From DASQYE01 sp036389315 (GTDB lineage: Bacteria > Acidobacteriota > Blastocatellia > Pyrinomonadales > Pyrinomonadaceae), in the NCBI GenBank assembly GCA_036389315.1, contig DASVQF010000042.1:62001-126000 (forward strand): 64,000 nt of DNA, read 5' to 3'. Of the stretch, positions 53,101-62,459 are shown piece by piece (position 1 is the first letter of the stretch; every line of letters starts with the position of its first letter). Position numbers and translations under genes: made by a program. The notes under the pieces were generated by a model, which did not search any database, had not been told where the DNA came from, and saw only the letters and a program-made list of their open reading frames with translations.

Positions 53101-56100
53101 CCTGCCCCATGTTGGTATAGGTCGTATCAACGACATCCCAGTAATCAATGCCTCCTTCGTTAGTCAAAGCTTCTTCACGACTGACGACGCCCAGCCCATC
53201 CAGGTGCTTGACGTTCTTATTGGCGATCACCGTTCCCCCCGAGAGGTAAGTCGTCTCCGTCAGCGTCATCGCGCTGTCGTCATAGTCGTACTGCGTGAAA
53301 GCTCCGGTCGGCAGCGTCACCTTCTGCGGGCGCAGCGACCCGGAAAAGTAGCTCTTGCTCGTGATCCGCCCGTTGGCATCTTTTGCCGTGAGCACCAGCC
53401 CCGTGCCGAAGCTGTAGGTGTTGCTGACCGTCACCTGCTGGGTCGCGTCCGTCGCCGAGCCGCGCGTCAGCGAAGTCGGATACGCGTACTGCGTCGCAGA
53501 CGTGTAGGCGTAGCTCGTCTGCTCGCAACATGAAGTCGAAGCTGTGACCATGTTGCCCGTGATGTCGTAGCTGCGCGTCTCTGTGAGCGGCCCCGCCAGG
53601 GTCGCGGCTTCCGCGTAGGTCTTAACCTGTGTCACATTGCCGCGATAATCCGTCACCGGGTTGTAATCGCTGATGTAGGTGTCGGGCTCGCAATACTCGT
53701 AGCAGGGATAACCGTCCGGGTCGCAATCAACGTAGCACTCGCCCGGCACTAGGTACTGCGGGTCATACGGGTTGGAAGCATCGTTATGCTGGCGCACGCC
53801 GGGGGCGTCTTTGAGCGTTCCTCCGTCATAGGTGTATTCGGTTCGAGATTCCCTGGTCGTGCCGTTGGCGGCGAAGACTTCCACCTGCTTGACCAGGTTG
53901 AAGATGTGGCGGTAGGAGGTGTAGCTCGCAGAGTTCTCGTACTGTGTGCGCGTTACTTTCAGCTTGGTGAGGCCGCCGTAATCGTAATCGCGCACTTCCG
54001 TCACCTGGTTGTAGACGGGGCCGTAATCAAATTCCGTTGCCTTCGTCAGCGTCGTCGCCGTCTGCTCGACCCTATTCGTCATTTCGGTACGCGCCGGGCG
54101 CGGCGATTCATACGCTCCCTGCTCCCACGTCGCCGTGCTCTTCTGCACCGGCAGGGTGTCGCCGGGCCCATATGTCTCGTCCTGATAAACAAGGCCGTCG
54201 TTGAACTGTCCGGGCGCGTTGTAGGAATACTGTATATTCTTCGCGCCATTGGGCACGGTGATCGTCACCGTGCGCGGGCTCGCGTTCTGCTGCACGGCGT
54301 ATTTCGTGACGGCCGCCGCAGTATCCATCCCGGCCCAGGTGTCTGTCTTAGTCGTATAAGTCGGCGCATCCGTCAACGCATAGTTCGCCGTGAGCGTATA
54401 GTTGTAGGCGCTCTCGCTGCTCTCTGTGCCCTGCGTCACCGTCCCCTGCTCTGTCAAAGACCCTGCCGTCGGAGTCGTCAAATTCATCCCGCGCTGCTCT
54501 CTGACGCGTGCGATCATCCCGTAAGAGGAGTAGGAATCGGCATCGCCGAACCAGTAGCCCGTATCGGTCGCCGGATAATAGACGGCATCAATGAGCCACG
54601 GCGCAGAGTCTCTCACCCTGGGCGTGATGCCCGCGGCAAAGCCGTAGCCGAGCGTCATCCGCTTGTAATGCAGACGCACGAGCGTGCGCGGCGTTGTCCC
54701 TGCGACATCCGGCGCAGTGATGGCCGTCAGCAGATTGTTGGCATCATAGTAGAAGCGTATGACTCGTCCGAGCGTGTCCGTGATCGTCTGAATATTCGGC
54801 CCCGTATTGTTGACATAGGTGATCGTGATGTAGTTGCCCTGCGCGTCTGTGATTCTTGAAGGGTACATCGCACCCGCGCCGGGGACGTAGTATTCAATGG
54901 CAGTCCCGTTGGGAAAGAGCGCATAGGCGGAGGTCATCGCGCCGCCCAGTCCCGTGTGATGCGAATAGTCTATGAAAGTGCCGTCCGTGGTGTGGCCGAC
55001 GAAATCCGTGTAGCTGTAGTCGTAAGCATAGGTGACTGTGCCGCTATAGCCGTGACGTGTGCCGTCGGCATCGATGAGCAAGCTGCCGTTATCAACACCC
55101 ATGCCGAGGATTTTGCCGAAACCCAGCGACCAGCCCGGCGCAGGCCAGCCACGATCAATGTCGTAGGTCATCTCAGAGTTAGACTTGTTCCAGAGCCGCG
55201 AGTTGTAGGCCAGAGAGAGCGAGAGGTCTACCCCACGACCGGGAAGCGACAGCACGGGCGCGGCCAGTTGGAAGTTACCGCTGCCCGCGCCGTCATCTTG
55301 CGCCCCGCCGGGCGTATCGCCGGTCGTATTGCCAGGATCATCAGCCGACGTGTAATTATAGCCATCCCAGCCGCAGTTATCGCACGGCAACAGTGCAGCA
55401 GCCGGAGCCGCAGCAGCGGCCAGTGTGGCCTTAGCAGCTTTGGCTAAACGCGACGGCGCAGCGTGTGCGCTTGAACGCTCGCCGTTCTCTTTTTTCGTGG
55501 GCGCAGATGCTTGCTGTGGCAGATCGCGCGTCGAGACCGCTCTGGTCTTCGAGGGCTTCTCATCCTTCTTCCTGCGTTTCTCGCCTTCGAGCACCCTCAC
55601 CGTCACCTGCGCCTGTTGTCCTGCGCCTTCCGCAGTCACCGTATATGTGCCCGTGCCCTTCGGCGCGAAATCGCCGCGCCTGGAGACATGGACGGGACGG
55701 TTGCGCTGCACGTCTCGCCCGCTCCAGGTGAACTGGACGCCGCTGACGGGCGCGTCCTGCGCGTCATAGGCGACGGCCGCAAAGACCACTCTTTCTCCGG
55801 CCCTGATGGTCACATCGCCAGGAAATATCTGGAGGCGCGAGACCTGCCCATCGCGCTCATCTTGTCCCTCCTGCGCCCCTGTCGCAGGCGAGCCGCCGCC
55901 CCAGACGAACCCACGCACGCGGGCGGCCAGACCGCTCTCTTCGAGCCAAAAGATGAGGTCAACGCGCCACTCCGAAACCGTGCCGACAATTACCCGTGGA
56001 GCGGCGGGCGTCGAAGTCGAGAGCAACACGATGATTAGCCCGCAGGCCAGCGCGCGGCTCAAATGAGAACGAACAGTGGAGTGAAAACGCCGAGTGTAGC

Positions 56101-56143
56101 GACGGCCTTTGATGATGCGAGAAGCTAGGCGTGTGAAGGGCAT
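50138..56143 (-). CDS. RHS/YD-repeat polymorphic toxin with phospholipase A2-like C-terminus
   Basis: I chose ATG 56143 (2001 aa) because AAGGAG lies 10 nt upstream; a GTG start at 56188 is possible. Domains in order: signal-like segment (ALACGLIIVLLSTSTPAAP), an Ig-like domain (~105-190), a Pro/Ala/Thr linker, and an RHS/YD-repeat core (~300-1740) with dozens of repeats such as YDTLGNLTLVTQGSQTRKFD. The RHS-associated core YERNETTKLDYAINRHYDSG, NLYAYCGNDPVNRTDPDG closes it. The variable tip (~270 residues) contains hydrophobic helices and then YGHYCGPG... DGVDAGCRTHDRHY, the calcium-loop and CxxHD catalytic motif of phospholipase A2. No immunity gene follows downstream; the next gene is on the opposite strand. 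Confidence 0.85.
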   Translation of the reverse strand: MPFTRLASRIIKGRRYTRRFHSTVRSHLSRALACGLIIVLLSTSTPAAPRVIVGTVSEWRVDLIFWLEESGLAARVRGFVWGGGSPATGAQEGQDERDGQVSRLQIFPGDVTIRAGERVVFAAVAYDAQDAPVSGVQFTWSGRDVQRNRPVHVSRRGDFAPKGTGTYTVTAEGAGQQAQVTVRVLEGEKRRKKDEKPSKTRAVSTRDLPQQASAPTKKENGERSSAHAAPSRLAKAAKATLAAAAAPAAALLPCDNCGWDGYNYTSADDPGNTTGDTPGGAQDDGAGSGNFQLAAPVLSLPGRGVDLSLSLAYNSRLWNKSNSEMTYDIDRGWPAPGWSLGFGKILGMGVDNGSLLIDADGTRHGYSGTVTYAYDYSYTDFVGHTTDGTFIDYSHHTGLGGAMTSAYALFPNGTAIEYYVPGAGAMYPSRITDAQGNYITITYVNNTGPNIQTITDTLGRVIRFYYDANNLLTAITAPDVAGTTPRTLVRLHYKRMTLGYGFAAGITPRVRDSAPWLIDAVYYPATDTGYWFGDADSYSSYGMIARVREQRGMNLTTPTAGSLTEQGTVTQGTESSESAYNYTLTANYALTDAPTYTTKTDTWAGMDTAAAVTKYAVQQNASPRTVTITVPNGAKNIQYSYNAPGQFNDGLVYQDETYGPGDTLPVQKSTATWEQGAYESPRPARTEMTNRVEQTATTLTKATEFDYGPVYNQVTEVRDYDYGGLTKLKVTRTQYENSASYTSYRHIFNLVKQVEVFAANGTTRESRTEYTYDGGTLKDAPGVRQHNDASNPYDPQYLVPGECYVDCDPDGYPCYEYCEPDTYISDYNPVTDYRGNVTQVKTYAEAATLAGPLTETRSYDITGNMVTASTSCCEQTSYAYTSATQYAYPTSLTRGSATDATQQVTVSNTYSFGTGLVLTAKDANGRITSKSYFSGSLRPQKVTLPTGAFTQYDYDDSAMTLTETTYLSGGTVIANKNVKHLDGLGVVSREEALTNEGGIDYWDVVDTTYTNMGQVWKQSLPYRSGGVPQWSENFYDELGRVTQIKAPDGSLSKAYYNEEKRPATASPTAGQTTRLVDAWGRERWGRADAQGRLVEVVEPDPQGNGLVIDSPSGVLASTASLVTKYGYDTLGNLTLVTQGSQTRKFDYDSFGRLTRQKLAEASATLDDSGVYKGVGTGGKWSDAFAYDGRSNLTSRTDARGVKTLFTYNNDPLNRLQSVSYDTTGVGAAEQAVAPAPSVTYTYMTTGDRTRLDKVTTTGVSTENYDYDTEGRLSVFTLTLTSRAAYPMATSYIYDTLHRITDVRYPAQYGQATNPRKLVHHDYDVVSRLSGLTYDGATYASAIKYNPTSQTTALKVGAAANASDQLTESYTYDLKTGLLTDQTVVRGAGTATPKTLLNLNYSYLRTGTTTGRTGQLTKITDRLNTNKSRAYEYDTLGRLERASGGAASTVATAPQWTQDYTYDRYGNRTNVVSAGTAIDGATPMQRDGLGAMSYSATTNRVVGYSYDSAGNETRAKRADGAWQRYEYDAAGRLVTVRDDTGLVLVTYTYGSGNQRLIEQNGPDSTYGRTYYAWSGGAVVAEYAEAASTPTPDTTPVWTKSYVYLGNRLLATVQPNGTQYHHPDRLGTRLITNASDTNVIEQVTLPYGTALTSESSDPQAIAGTTTRRFTSYERNETTKLDYAINRHYDSGQGRFTQVDPIGMKAVSLDNPQTLNLYAYCGNDPVNRTDPDGLFWGWLKKLFKAIGKLFSAVAHAVAKVLNNRWVRIGVFIASFLVPFLGPVLQKVIQTALNIYNRIADIVSQLQLAGQLLTGKFKELGISLGLGYVGSFIATIENGIIEGLQHAIGKVTVNGENFIDWKKFSFKKFFSGLWSGLKTGLKDAVHQLWRSEPGKSFWKTLKDSVLPGYGHYCGPGIGVGAGDTRDPVDGVDAGCRTHDRHYNSPDDKLAADLDLFHDLLVAVPRLHLTDIAFGGRPSIGSTFKFTALPLFGAILPAYRGITGNR

Positions 56144-56188
56144 GATGGAATGACTCCTTAAAATTGAGTGTTTGAGCAATCGTCGCAC

Positions 56189-56783
56189 TTTGCGTCTAAA
56201 TGCCTGCCGGTCAGCCAGTACATCTTTGGCGCAAGATGCGGCGGAGAATGTATCGTCGAGAAAGCTCCCCTTTCACCCGCCATCTGGAAGTGAAGCTTTT
56301 TCTTTCATGTGTCCGGAGCGAGAGGTGACGGCCAATCCCCTGGCTAATTTCCAATGCGTGGCAGTCTGCGGCCCTGCGATGAGCTATAACTCATCGCCGG
56401 AGACTCGCGCAGTTCGTTTTGCCTCGCGCGCTCGCGCCTGCCAGGCTTCCGGCGCGCAATGGCTCCGCGCCGCGAGTGAATTGCTCTAGCTATAACGTGG
56501 TATTACAGTGCTGATGAGGCGTCTACTGAAACGACGGGTGTCTCAGATAAGCACTCGTTATAAGAAACTGCAAAAAGGGCGGCCATATTACCAACCAACC
56601 TTAAATATTTTTTCGATAGCCTCAGCCCTCCTCAGATTTTTTCAGATGCCAAGATTAATTTGCTTCAGAACAACGTTTCGCCACATAAAGATGGTAAAGA
56701 CATAAAGCTCAAGATGCCTTGCGTCAGGCGCGGGCATCCCCGCCCAAGAGCAGGCTGTCTTATCGTGATAAGGAGACTCTTCA
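56189..56783. other. Divergent intergenic region between RHS and TPR-CHAT genes
   Basis: No gene is seen. It contains the start regions of both divergent genes. The words GAGCTATAACTC and TAGCTATAACG near 56380 and 56487 repeat a short motif that could bind a shared regulator; this is weak. Confidence 0.35.
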
Positions 56784-59700
56784 ATGTCACCCGTCAATAA
56801 AGGCCGGTCACGGGCCAGGGCACTACTCTCACTGTGTTTAGCCATCTGGTTTGCCTGCTGCGCCGCGATGCCTGCCTTGCCGCAGGCCGGTGAACGGGCT
56901 GTGATGAATGAGGAAGAGTTGGCGGCGGCGCTTGTCGCAGCCAAGACCGAGGAGGGGCGACGGGCGTTGCTTGGAGCAGAGAAGAGACTTCTGACAGTCA
57001 AGTTACAGCAGGCGTTGGTCAAGCAAGGTCAAAGTCTCATCAATCAAGGCAGCTACGCGCCTGCGCTGACGATCTACCAGCTTGCACTGCAACTCGCCGA
57101 GCAACTCGGTGACAAGACAGGGACGGCCGATGCCTTGCGCGGCATCGGGGCCATACACTTCTCTCAAGGCGATTACAAGCTGGCATTGAACTATTACCAG
57201 CAGAGCCTCAAGCTCGCCGAAGCATCGGGCTACAAGGCGCTGATTGCCCGTCTGCTGCGCAACATCGGGAACATACACTATGCGCAAGCCGATTACACAC
57301 CGGCATTGGACTATTACCAGCAGAGCCTCAAGCTGACAGAAGAATTAGGCGACGAAGCGGGAAACGCCAACACGATGGGCAACATCGGGAGCATTTACAA
57401 CGCGCAAGGCGACTACACGCTGGCATTGGACTATTACCGGCGGAGCCTCAAGCTCGCCGAAGCATCGAGCGACAAGATGGGGATGACCCGTGCGCTAAAC
57501 AACATCGGGGTTGTGCACAATTCGCAGGGCAACTACATGCAAGCGTTAGACTATTATCAGAGGAGCCTGAAGCTGACGGAAGAATTAGGCTACAGGGTGG
57601 TAAGGGACATCGCGCTGAACAACATCGGGGACGTTTACGAGTTGCAGGGCAGCTACGCACAGGCATTGGACTATTATCAGCAGAGCCTCAAGCTCGCCGA
57701 AGGATTAGGCGACAAGGTGGGCATTGCACGCGCGCTCTATAATATTGGGAACACTTACAAATCGCAGGGCGACTACACATCGGCATTGGAATATTCTCAA
57801 AAGAGCCTCAAGCTGGCAGAAGAATTAGGTGACAGGGCTGGAATCGCCGGGACGATGGGCAACGTCGGGAACATCTACAACTTGAAAGGCAGCTATGCGC
57901 AGGCATTACATTATCACCAGCGGAGCCTCAAGCTGGCAGAAGAAGTAGGCGACAAGCTGTTGATTGCCAACGCGCTGAACAACATCGGCGGCGCTTACCA
58001 GATGCAGGGCAGCTCGACGAAGGCAGTAGAATTCGCCCGCCGCGCCGCCACGCTCGCAGACCAAATCGGTAGTCTTGAATGGTTCCGGGAAGCGCGCACC
58101 ATAGCCGGTAAAGCTTATCGTGCTCTCAACCAGCCAGCCCAAGCCCGTCAAGCTTTTACTGATGCCATCTCCACCATAGAGAAATTGCGGGGTCAAGTGG
58201 CGGGCGGTGAACAGGCGCAACAACGCTTCTTCGAGAATAAGCTGACGCCCTACTATCAGATGGTTGATCTGCTCGTCACCCAGCAGAACGCGACCGAAGC
58301 CCTCGCTTACGCCGAGCACGCGAAAGGACGCGTGCTGCTCGATGTGCTGCGCAGCGGGAGAGCCAACATCACCAAAGCGATGACCGCAGAGGAACAAGCG
58401 CGGGAGCGTCAGTTAAACTCAGAGCTCGTCTCACTCAACTCTCAAATCTATCGCGAGAACTTCCGGCCACAACCCGATCCCGTGCGCCTCTCAGAGCTCA
58501 ATACCCGTTTGCAAAAGGCGCGGCTCGAAAGCGAATCGTTCCATACAAGCCTGTATGCCGCCCATCCTGAGCTGAAGGAGCGGCGTGGCGAAACCCCACC
58601 GCTGACTTTGAACGAAGCGGCCCGTGTGCTGCCAGCCGATGGCAACACAGCCTTGCTTGAGTATTCGGTCTCGGACGACAAGTCCTTCCTCTTTGTCTTG
58701 ACTAAAGCATCTGCGAGGAACCACCAAGACACCACCGCAGTCACCCTCAAAGTCTACCCGCTCGACATCAAAAGCAAAGAGCTGAGCGAGCTGGTCGAGA
58801 CCTTCCAAAAGCGTCTGGGTGAACGCAACCTGGCTTTTAGCGCCCTCGCGCAGCATCTCTACGAACTGTTGCTCAAGCCTGCCGCAGGGCAACTGCGAGG
58901 CACAGACACGCTCTGCGTCGTGCCTGACGGCGTGCTGTGGCAACTACCTTTTCAAGCTTTGAAGCCCGCGCCCGGACGTTACCTGATTGAAGATCATGCC
59001 ATCTTCTACGCGCCCTCGCTGACCACCCTGAGCGAAATGCTCAAACCCGGGAAAAGAGCCGTCGAAGGACGCGCCCTTGCCGCGACACCCGTCCTTGCCG
59101 GGTCTCGAAAAGGTTCGCGTCGGCTTCCTCCCGTCTCACAGCCGCAATCCTTGCTGGCCTTCGGTAATCCGCTGCTTAATCCGCGAACGGTCGTGCGCCA
59201 GCAAGCCATTTATCGAGACGCGGCGGCTTACGGCTCGCTCCCGGAAGCTGAAAGGGAAGTCAACGCATTGCGGCAGTTATATGGAGGCGCGCGCAGCCGG
59301 GTCTACACCGGAGCCGCCGCGCGCGAAGAGCGGGCGAAGGCGGAGATCAGTAACTATCGGGTGGTGCATTTTGCGACGCATGGGATGCTGGATAATCACA
59401 GTCCTCTGTATTCGCACCTGCTGCTGGCGCAAGAACCGAACGGCTCAGGTGAGGACGGCTTGCTCGAAGCTCATGAGATCATGAAGATGGACTTGCAGGC
59501 CGAGCTGGTTGTGCTCTCTGCGTGTCAGACGGCAGGCGGGAGAGTCGGAGCCGGAGAGGGAGTGATCGGGATGACGTGGGCGTTGTTCGTCGCCGGATGT
59601 CCGACGACCCTTGTCAGCCAGTGGAAGGTTGATACGCGCAGCACCTCGAAGCTGATGGTTGAGTTCCATGCTAATCTTCAGCGACAACGCCAGCGGTCAG

Positions 59701-59816
59701 CCGTCCTTACGAAGGCCGAAGCGTTGCGGCAAGCAATGCTTACTCTGCTCAGGAGTGAAGAGTACGAGCTGCCCTATTATTGGGCACCCTTTGTTTTGGT
59801 GGGCAATGGATTTTAG
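56784..59816 (+). CDS. Secreted TPR-repeat CHAT-domain protease
   Basis: The 1010-aa protein has a signal peptide (ARALLSLCLAIWFACCAAMP). About ten 40-residue tetratricopeptide repeats follow between ~85 and 430, near-identical to one another (GDYTLALDYYRRSLKLAEAS, NNIGVVHNSQG), which implies recent expansion. After a helical linker comes a CHAT caspase-like domain (~680-1010) with the catalytic His in VVHFATHGMLDNH (H866) and Cys in VVLSACQTAGG (C914), and VSQWKVDTRST. CHAT proteases cleave specific partners. Its neighbours on the other strand are an anti-sigma and a sigma factor, so it may act in that signalling circuit. Confidence 0.9.
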   Translation: MSPVNKGRSRARALLSLCLAIWFACCAAMPALPQAGERAVMNEEELAAALVAAKTEEGRRALLGAEKRLLTVKLQQALVKQGQSLINQGSYAPALTIYQLALQLAEQLGDKTGTADALRGIGAIHFSQGDYKLALNYYQQSLKLAEASGYKALIARLLRNIGNIHYAQADYTPALDYYQQSLKLTEELGDEAGNANTMGNIGSIYNAQGDYTLALDYYRRSLKLAEASSDKMGMTRALNNIGVVHNSQGNYMQALDYYQRSLKLTEELGYRVVRDIALNNIGDVYELQGSYAQALDYYQQSLKLAEGLGDKVGIARALYNIGNTYKSQGDYTSALEYSQKSLKLAEELGDRAGIAGTMGNVGNIYNLKGSYAQALHYHQRSLKLAEEVGDKLLIANALNNIGGAYQMQGSSTKAVEFARRAATLADQIGSLEWFREARTIAGKAYRALNQPAQARQAFTDAISTIEKLRGQVAGGEQAQQRFFENKLTPYYQMVDLLVTQQNATEALAYAEHAKGRVLLDVLRSGRANITKAMTAEEQARERQLNSELVSLNSQIYRENFRPQPDPVRLSELNTRLQKARLESESFHTSLYAAHPELKERRGETPPLTLNEAARVLPADGNTALLEYSVSDDKSFLFVLTKASARNHQDTTAVTLKVYPLDIKSKELSELVETFQKRLGERNLAFSALAQHLYELLLKPAAGQLRGTDTLCVVPDGVLWQLPFQALKPAPGRYLIEDHAIFYAPSLTTLSEMLKPGKRAVEGRALAATPVLAGSRKGSRRLPPVSQPQSLLAFGNPLLNPRTVVRQQAIYRDAAAYGSLPEAEREVNALRQLYGGARSRVYTGAAAREERAKAEISNYRVVHFATHGMLDNHSPLYSHLLLAQEPNGSGEDGLLEAHEIMKMDLQAELVVLSACQTAGGRVGAGEGVIGMTWALFVAGCPTTLVSQWKVDTRSTSKLMVEFHANLQRQRQRSAVLTKAEALRQAMLTLLRSEEYELPYYWAPFVLVGNGF

Positions 59817-59834
59817 TGATAGCAGCGGAGATCA

Positions 59835-61283
59835 TTACTGTGGCCGCAACACGTCTCCGCCATCACGCGATGGTCTGCGCTGAGTGGGACGCCACGCTTG
59901 CAGGCTCCGCAATAGTTTCCCGGCGACCTTTGACGTAGGATTATCTTCGACTAAGGCTTGCAACTCTGTCTCGGCCTCGTCCAGTAGTCCGCTCTGTGCA
60001 TACAGCACGCCCAGCGCGAGGTGCGAGTTTGCATGTCTCTGACGCGCTCGCGCCAGGGCTTGCGCCTGCTGCTGTTCTAATATTTTGAACCTCGCTTCCG
60101 GGGCCGTCGGTGATGGTAGTACTTCTTCACGACCATCTTTAACGGCAATGACTTGCCACCGGTAGATCGCGCCACGTTGAAGTGCGCGCGGCGGCCTCCA
60201 CACCGTCGTCGTCTGCGCCTCACTGCGCGCGACTTCGTTTAGCTGAGCGTCGAAGACGGAAACGATATAACTGGACGCTCCCTTCAATGGCTCCCAGATG
60301 AACGTCGGGCGGTCGCTCTCGACCATCGTTCCCACAGGTCGCTGAAGAGCAAATTGTGAACTCCCGCCAGTGATGTTAAGTTGCGTGCTCGATCCGCGAA
60401 TAAGCCGGCCCAGGGCAGGCGGCTTCTCCAAACGCTGCGACCGGAGTGCCACGGCGAGCAATCTTTGTACGTCGGGTGCGCGTGCTGCTACACCGGAAAG
60501 GTGGCCGCGAGAGTCTAAAGTCACGAGCGTATCGCCGTCCTTGAGCGCGACTATAATAGGTGCTGAGGGAGTTGGCTGGCTTTCGCCCAGGCCCCTCCTT
60601 AATTGTTTCTCCGGTTGCGGAGTTGGCCTCGCTCGGTCATTCTCCGAAGGCTTTTCAGGCTCGCCCCCAGGCTTCACGTGCGATGGCGGTGGAGCAGTTG
60701 GCGAGGGGAGAGCCGGCAAGTTTCGCGGCGCGGCCTCACCGTTTGACCGGGGCGCTTGAGCCAGTTGCGTCCGGTCTTGCCGTAAGAGCTTAGTCCGCAA
60801 AAGGAGGACTCCCGCCGCCAGGATGAGGATTATGCCGAGGGCCGCCATCACCCTTTGGGCAGGACTCCAAAGCGCCCACCAGTTCCACCATATCAAGGAG
60901 CGCCCCCTTCTTGAGGGCGGCTTGATGGTCTCATGCTCTGCGGGCATGAGAGTAGATTTGAAGGTGCGCAGGTCGCGCACCTCAGCCGCGCACTCGGCGC
61001 AGATTTCGAGATGGCTTTCAACGATCTCGCGATCTATCTCGCGCAGCTCATCATCAATATAACCGGATAATTGTCGATAATGTAGATGATCGTCTTCCGC
61101 AACTTCTTGTTGAAGTTCTCTCTCGAACGCTGCGAAGGCCAATGCGACTTGGCCGGGAGCCCTGAGTCGCGCGCGACATGTCTCACAAGTAGCAATATGT
61201 TGATGGGCGGCGCGCAGTCCCTCGGGCGACATCTTTCTTCGATGGAAGGACTCTATTTGCTGTGCTGTGAGATGTTCTGTCAT
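59835..61283 (-). CDS. Transmembrane anti-sigma factor with two zinc fingers
   Basis: In this 482-aa protein residues 1-110 carry two HxxxCxxC anti-sigma zinc-binding motifs (HIATCETC and HLEICAEC). One membrane helix (VMAALGIILILAAGVLLL, ~145-162) and a Pro/Ser-rich stretch follow. A periplasmic part (~260-480) has an Fn3-like region (SYIVSVFDAQLNEVARSEAQ) and a TPR-like end. The cytoplasmic end should hold the sigma factor encoded next to it. It is convergent with the CHAT gene (19 bp apart). Confidence 0.85.
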   Translation of the reverse strand: MTEHLTAQQIESFHRRKMSPEGLRAAHQHIATCETCRARLRAPGQVALAFAAFERELQQEVAEDDHLHYRQLSGYIDDELREIDREIVESHLEICAECAAEVRDLRTFKSTLMPAEHETIKPPSRRGRSLIWWNWWALWSPAQRVMAALGIILILAAGVLLLRTKLLRQDRTQLAQAPRSNGEAAPRNLPALPSPTAPPPSHVKPGGEPEKPSENDRARPTPQPEKQLRRGLGESQPTPSAPIIVALKDGDTLVTLDSRGHLSGVAARAPDVQRLLAVALRSQRLEKPPALGRLIRGSSTQLNITGGSSQFALQRPVGTMVESDRPTFIWEPLKGASSYIVSVFDAQLNEVARSEAQTTTVWRPPRALQRGAIYRWQVIAVKDGREEVLPSPTAPEARFKILEQQQAQALARARQRHANSHLALGVLYAQSGLLDEAETELQALVEDNPTSKVAGKLLRSLQAWRPTQRRPSRDGGDVLRPQ

Positions 61284-61385
61284 GTTGGCGCTACCTTCTA
61301 CGGACAGATGAAAAACTGGGTTCAGGCTCCTCCTCGATTGTTGGGATTAACTCTCAATATTATCCGATGACCCGCAATCTCTTCT

Positions 61386-62459
61386 TTAATCGAACGTTTC
61401 CATCCGTCGCCGCAATCGCGCCCGCGCAGCCTTGCGCAAATTGATGACCTGCTGGCGCGTGCCGCCGAGCATTTTGGCGATCACGGCATCGTCCAGAGGC
61501 AAGTCATACCATAATTTTGCCATCTGCCCTTCCGGCATATCTAAAGCCTGCGCGATTTCTCCCAGGCTCGCAATCTCTATCAGCGGCAGTAAGGCCAGCA
61601 CTCCGGCCCCTTGCTCATCGCGCAAGTTAAGCAGCAAAGCGGCGCGCTGGCGCGGGGGCAATCGAAGAATTTCGCTCCACAACCGCTGAAGATAGAGACG
61701 CCGATCCAGGACGAGCGCGACGCTGGCGCGCGGGTCAGCCAGGGCTTCATAAATCTCGCCGGTTTCTTCTTCGCCGAGAGCTGTTGATTCAGTTGGTTCT
61801 CTGATCCCCCACATTTCGGCAATGACATTAACCAGCTCGTCGAATTCAACGGGACTGCCGACTACGTTGAAGACCGTCAGGAGCGCCCTGGTCGGCTCGC
61901 TCCCTTCACTGCAATCGGCAATCAGCCGCCGCTTCTCAGATGATAACAGGTAGTCGCGTAACTGCCCTCGGGGCCGAGCGCTCAATGCTTCCCTGGCCCC
62001 ATAGTGCCATGACGCGAGCCCACACAACCATTCCCCCTCGGCGTTCTCCCACAGCGCGAAAGCTGGCTGATGCGAGAAGAGATACCGCAGCCTGTTTTTC
62101 AATCGCCACCGCTCAGGATGCTTCCGACGCAGGTAGGCATTGTATGCAGAATAAGTCTTGATGGCGACATAGCCGCGAAAATTATTTATCGAAATAGTCG
62201 CCGGTTGTCGTTTGAGACGGTTCAGGTGGATCAGCAGGAGGGCTTGAATATCACTGGCAATCTCCAAAGCATCTTGATTATCGTAGCTCAGGTCAGCAGG
62301 CATCAGGGATACTCCCAACTTACGCTTGAGGATACCCTTAATCACCGGATCGGCATATTCATAGACGAGCCGCGCGAGCAAGTTCTCTGAATCTGTCTCA
62401 TTGTGCGCTTGCAAAAAAGGCAAGAGGATTTTATCAATATTCTGTACCACCAACCTCAC
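61386..62459 (-). CDS. Sigma-70-family (ECF-like) RNA polymerase sigma factor
   Basis: The 357-aa protein has an N-terminal region with features of sigma region 2 (IASDIQALLLIHLNRLKRQP, FRGYVAIKTYSAYNAYLRRK) and two region-4-like helical segments (EILRLPPRQRAALLLNLRDE, AKMLGGTRQQVINLRKAARA). It is longer than usual ECF factors because of a ~120-residue insert. It lies 102 bp before the anti-sigma gene on the same strand and probably forms a cognate pair with it. Confidence 0.7.
   Translation of the reverse strand: MRLVVQNIDKILLPFLQAHNETDSENLLARLVYEYADPVIKGILKRKLGVSLMPADLSYDNQDALEIASDIQALLLIHLNRLKRQPATISINNFRGYVAIKTYSAYNAYLRRKHPERWRLKNRLRYLFSHQPAFALWENAEGEWLCGLASWHYGAREALSARPRGQLRDYLLSSEKRRLIADCSEGSEPTRALLTVFNVVGSPVEFDELVNVIAEMWGIREPTESTALGEEETGEIYEALADPRASVALVLDRRLYLQRLWSEILRLPPRQRAALLLNLRDEQGAGVLALLPLIEIASLGEIAQALDMPEGQMAKLWYDLPLDDAVIAKMLGGTRQQVINLRKAARARLRRRMETFD

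Noticed and set aside
53786..54859. 357-aa + strand frame opposite the RHS gene
   Set aside because: Antisense shadow of the YD repeats; composition (RRR, GVV, VIV) reflects the mirrored codons. No start context.
57100..58010. Tandem 120-bp DNA repeat as CRISPR or minisatellite
   Set aside because: The repeats are in frame and encode TPR units of the CHAT protein; there are no spacers and the unit length equals 40 codons.
61580..62161. Frames on both strands within the sigma gene
   Set aside because: Short, Arg/Ser-rich shadows of the sigma factor gene without start signals.
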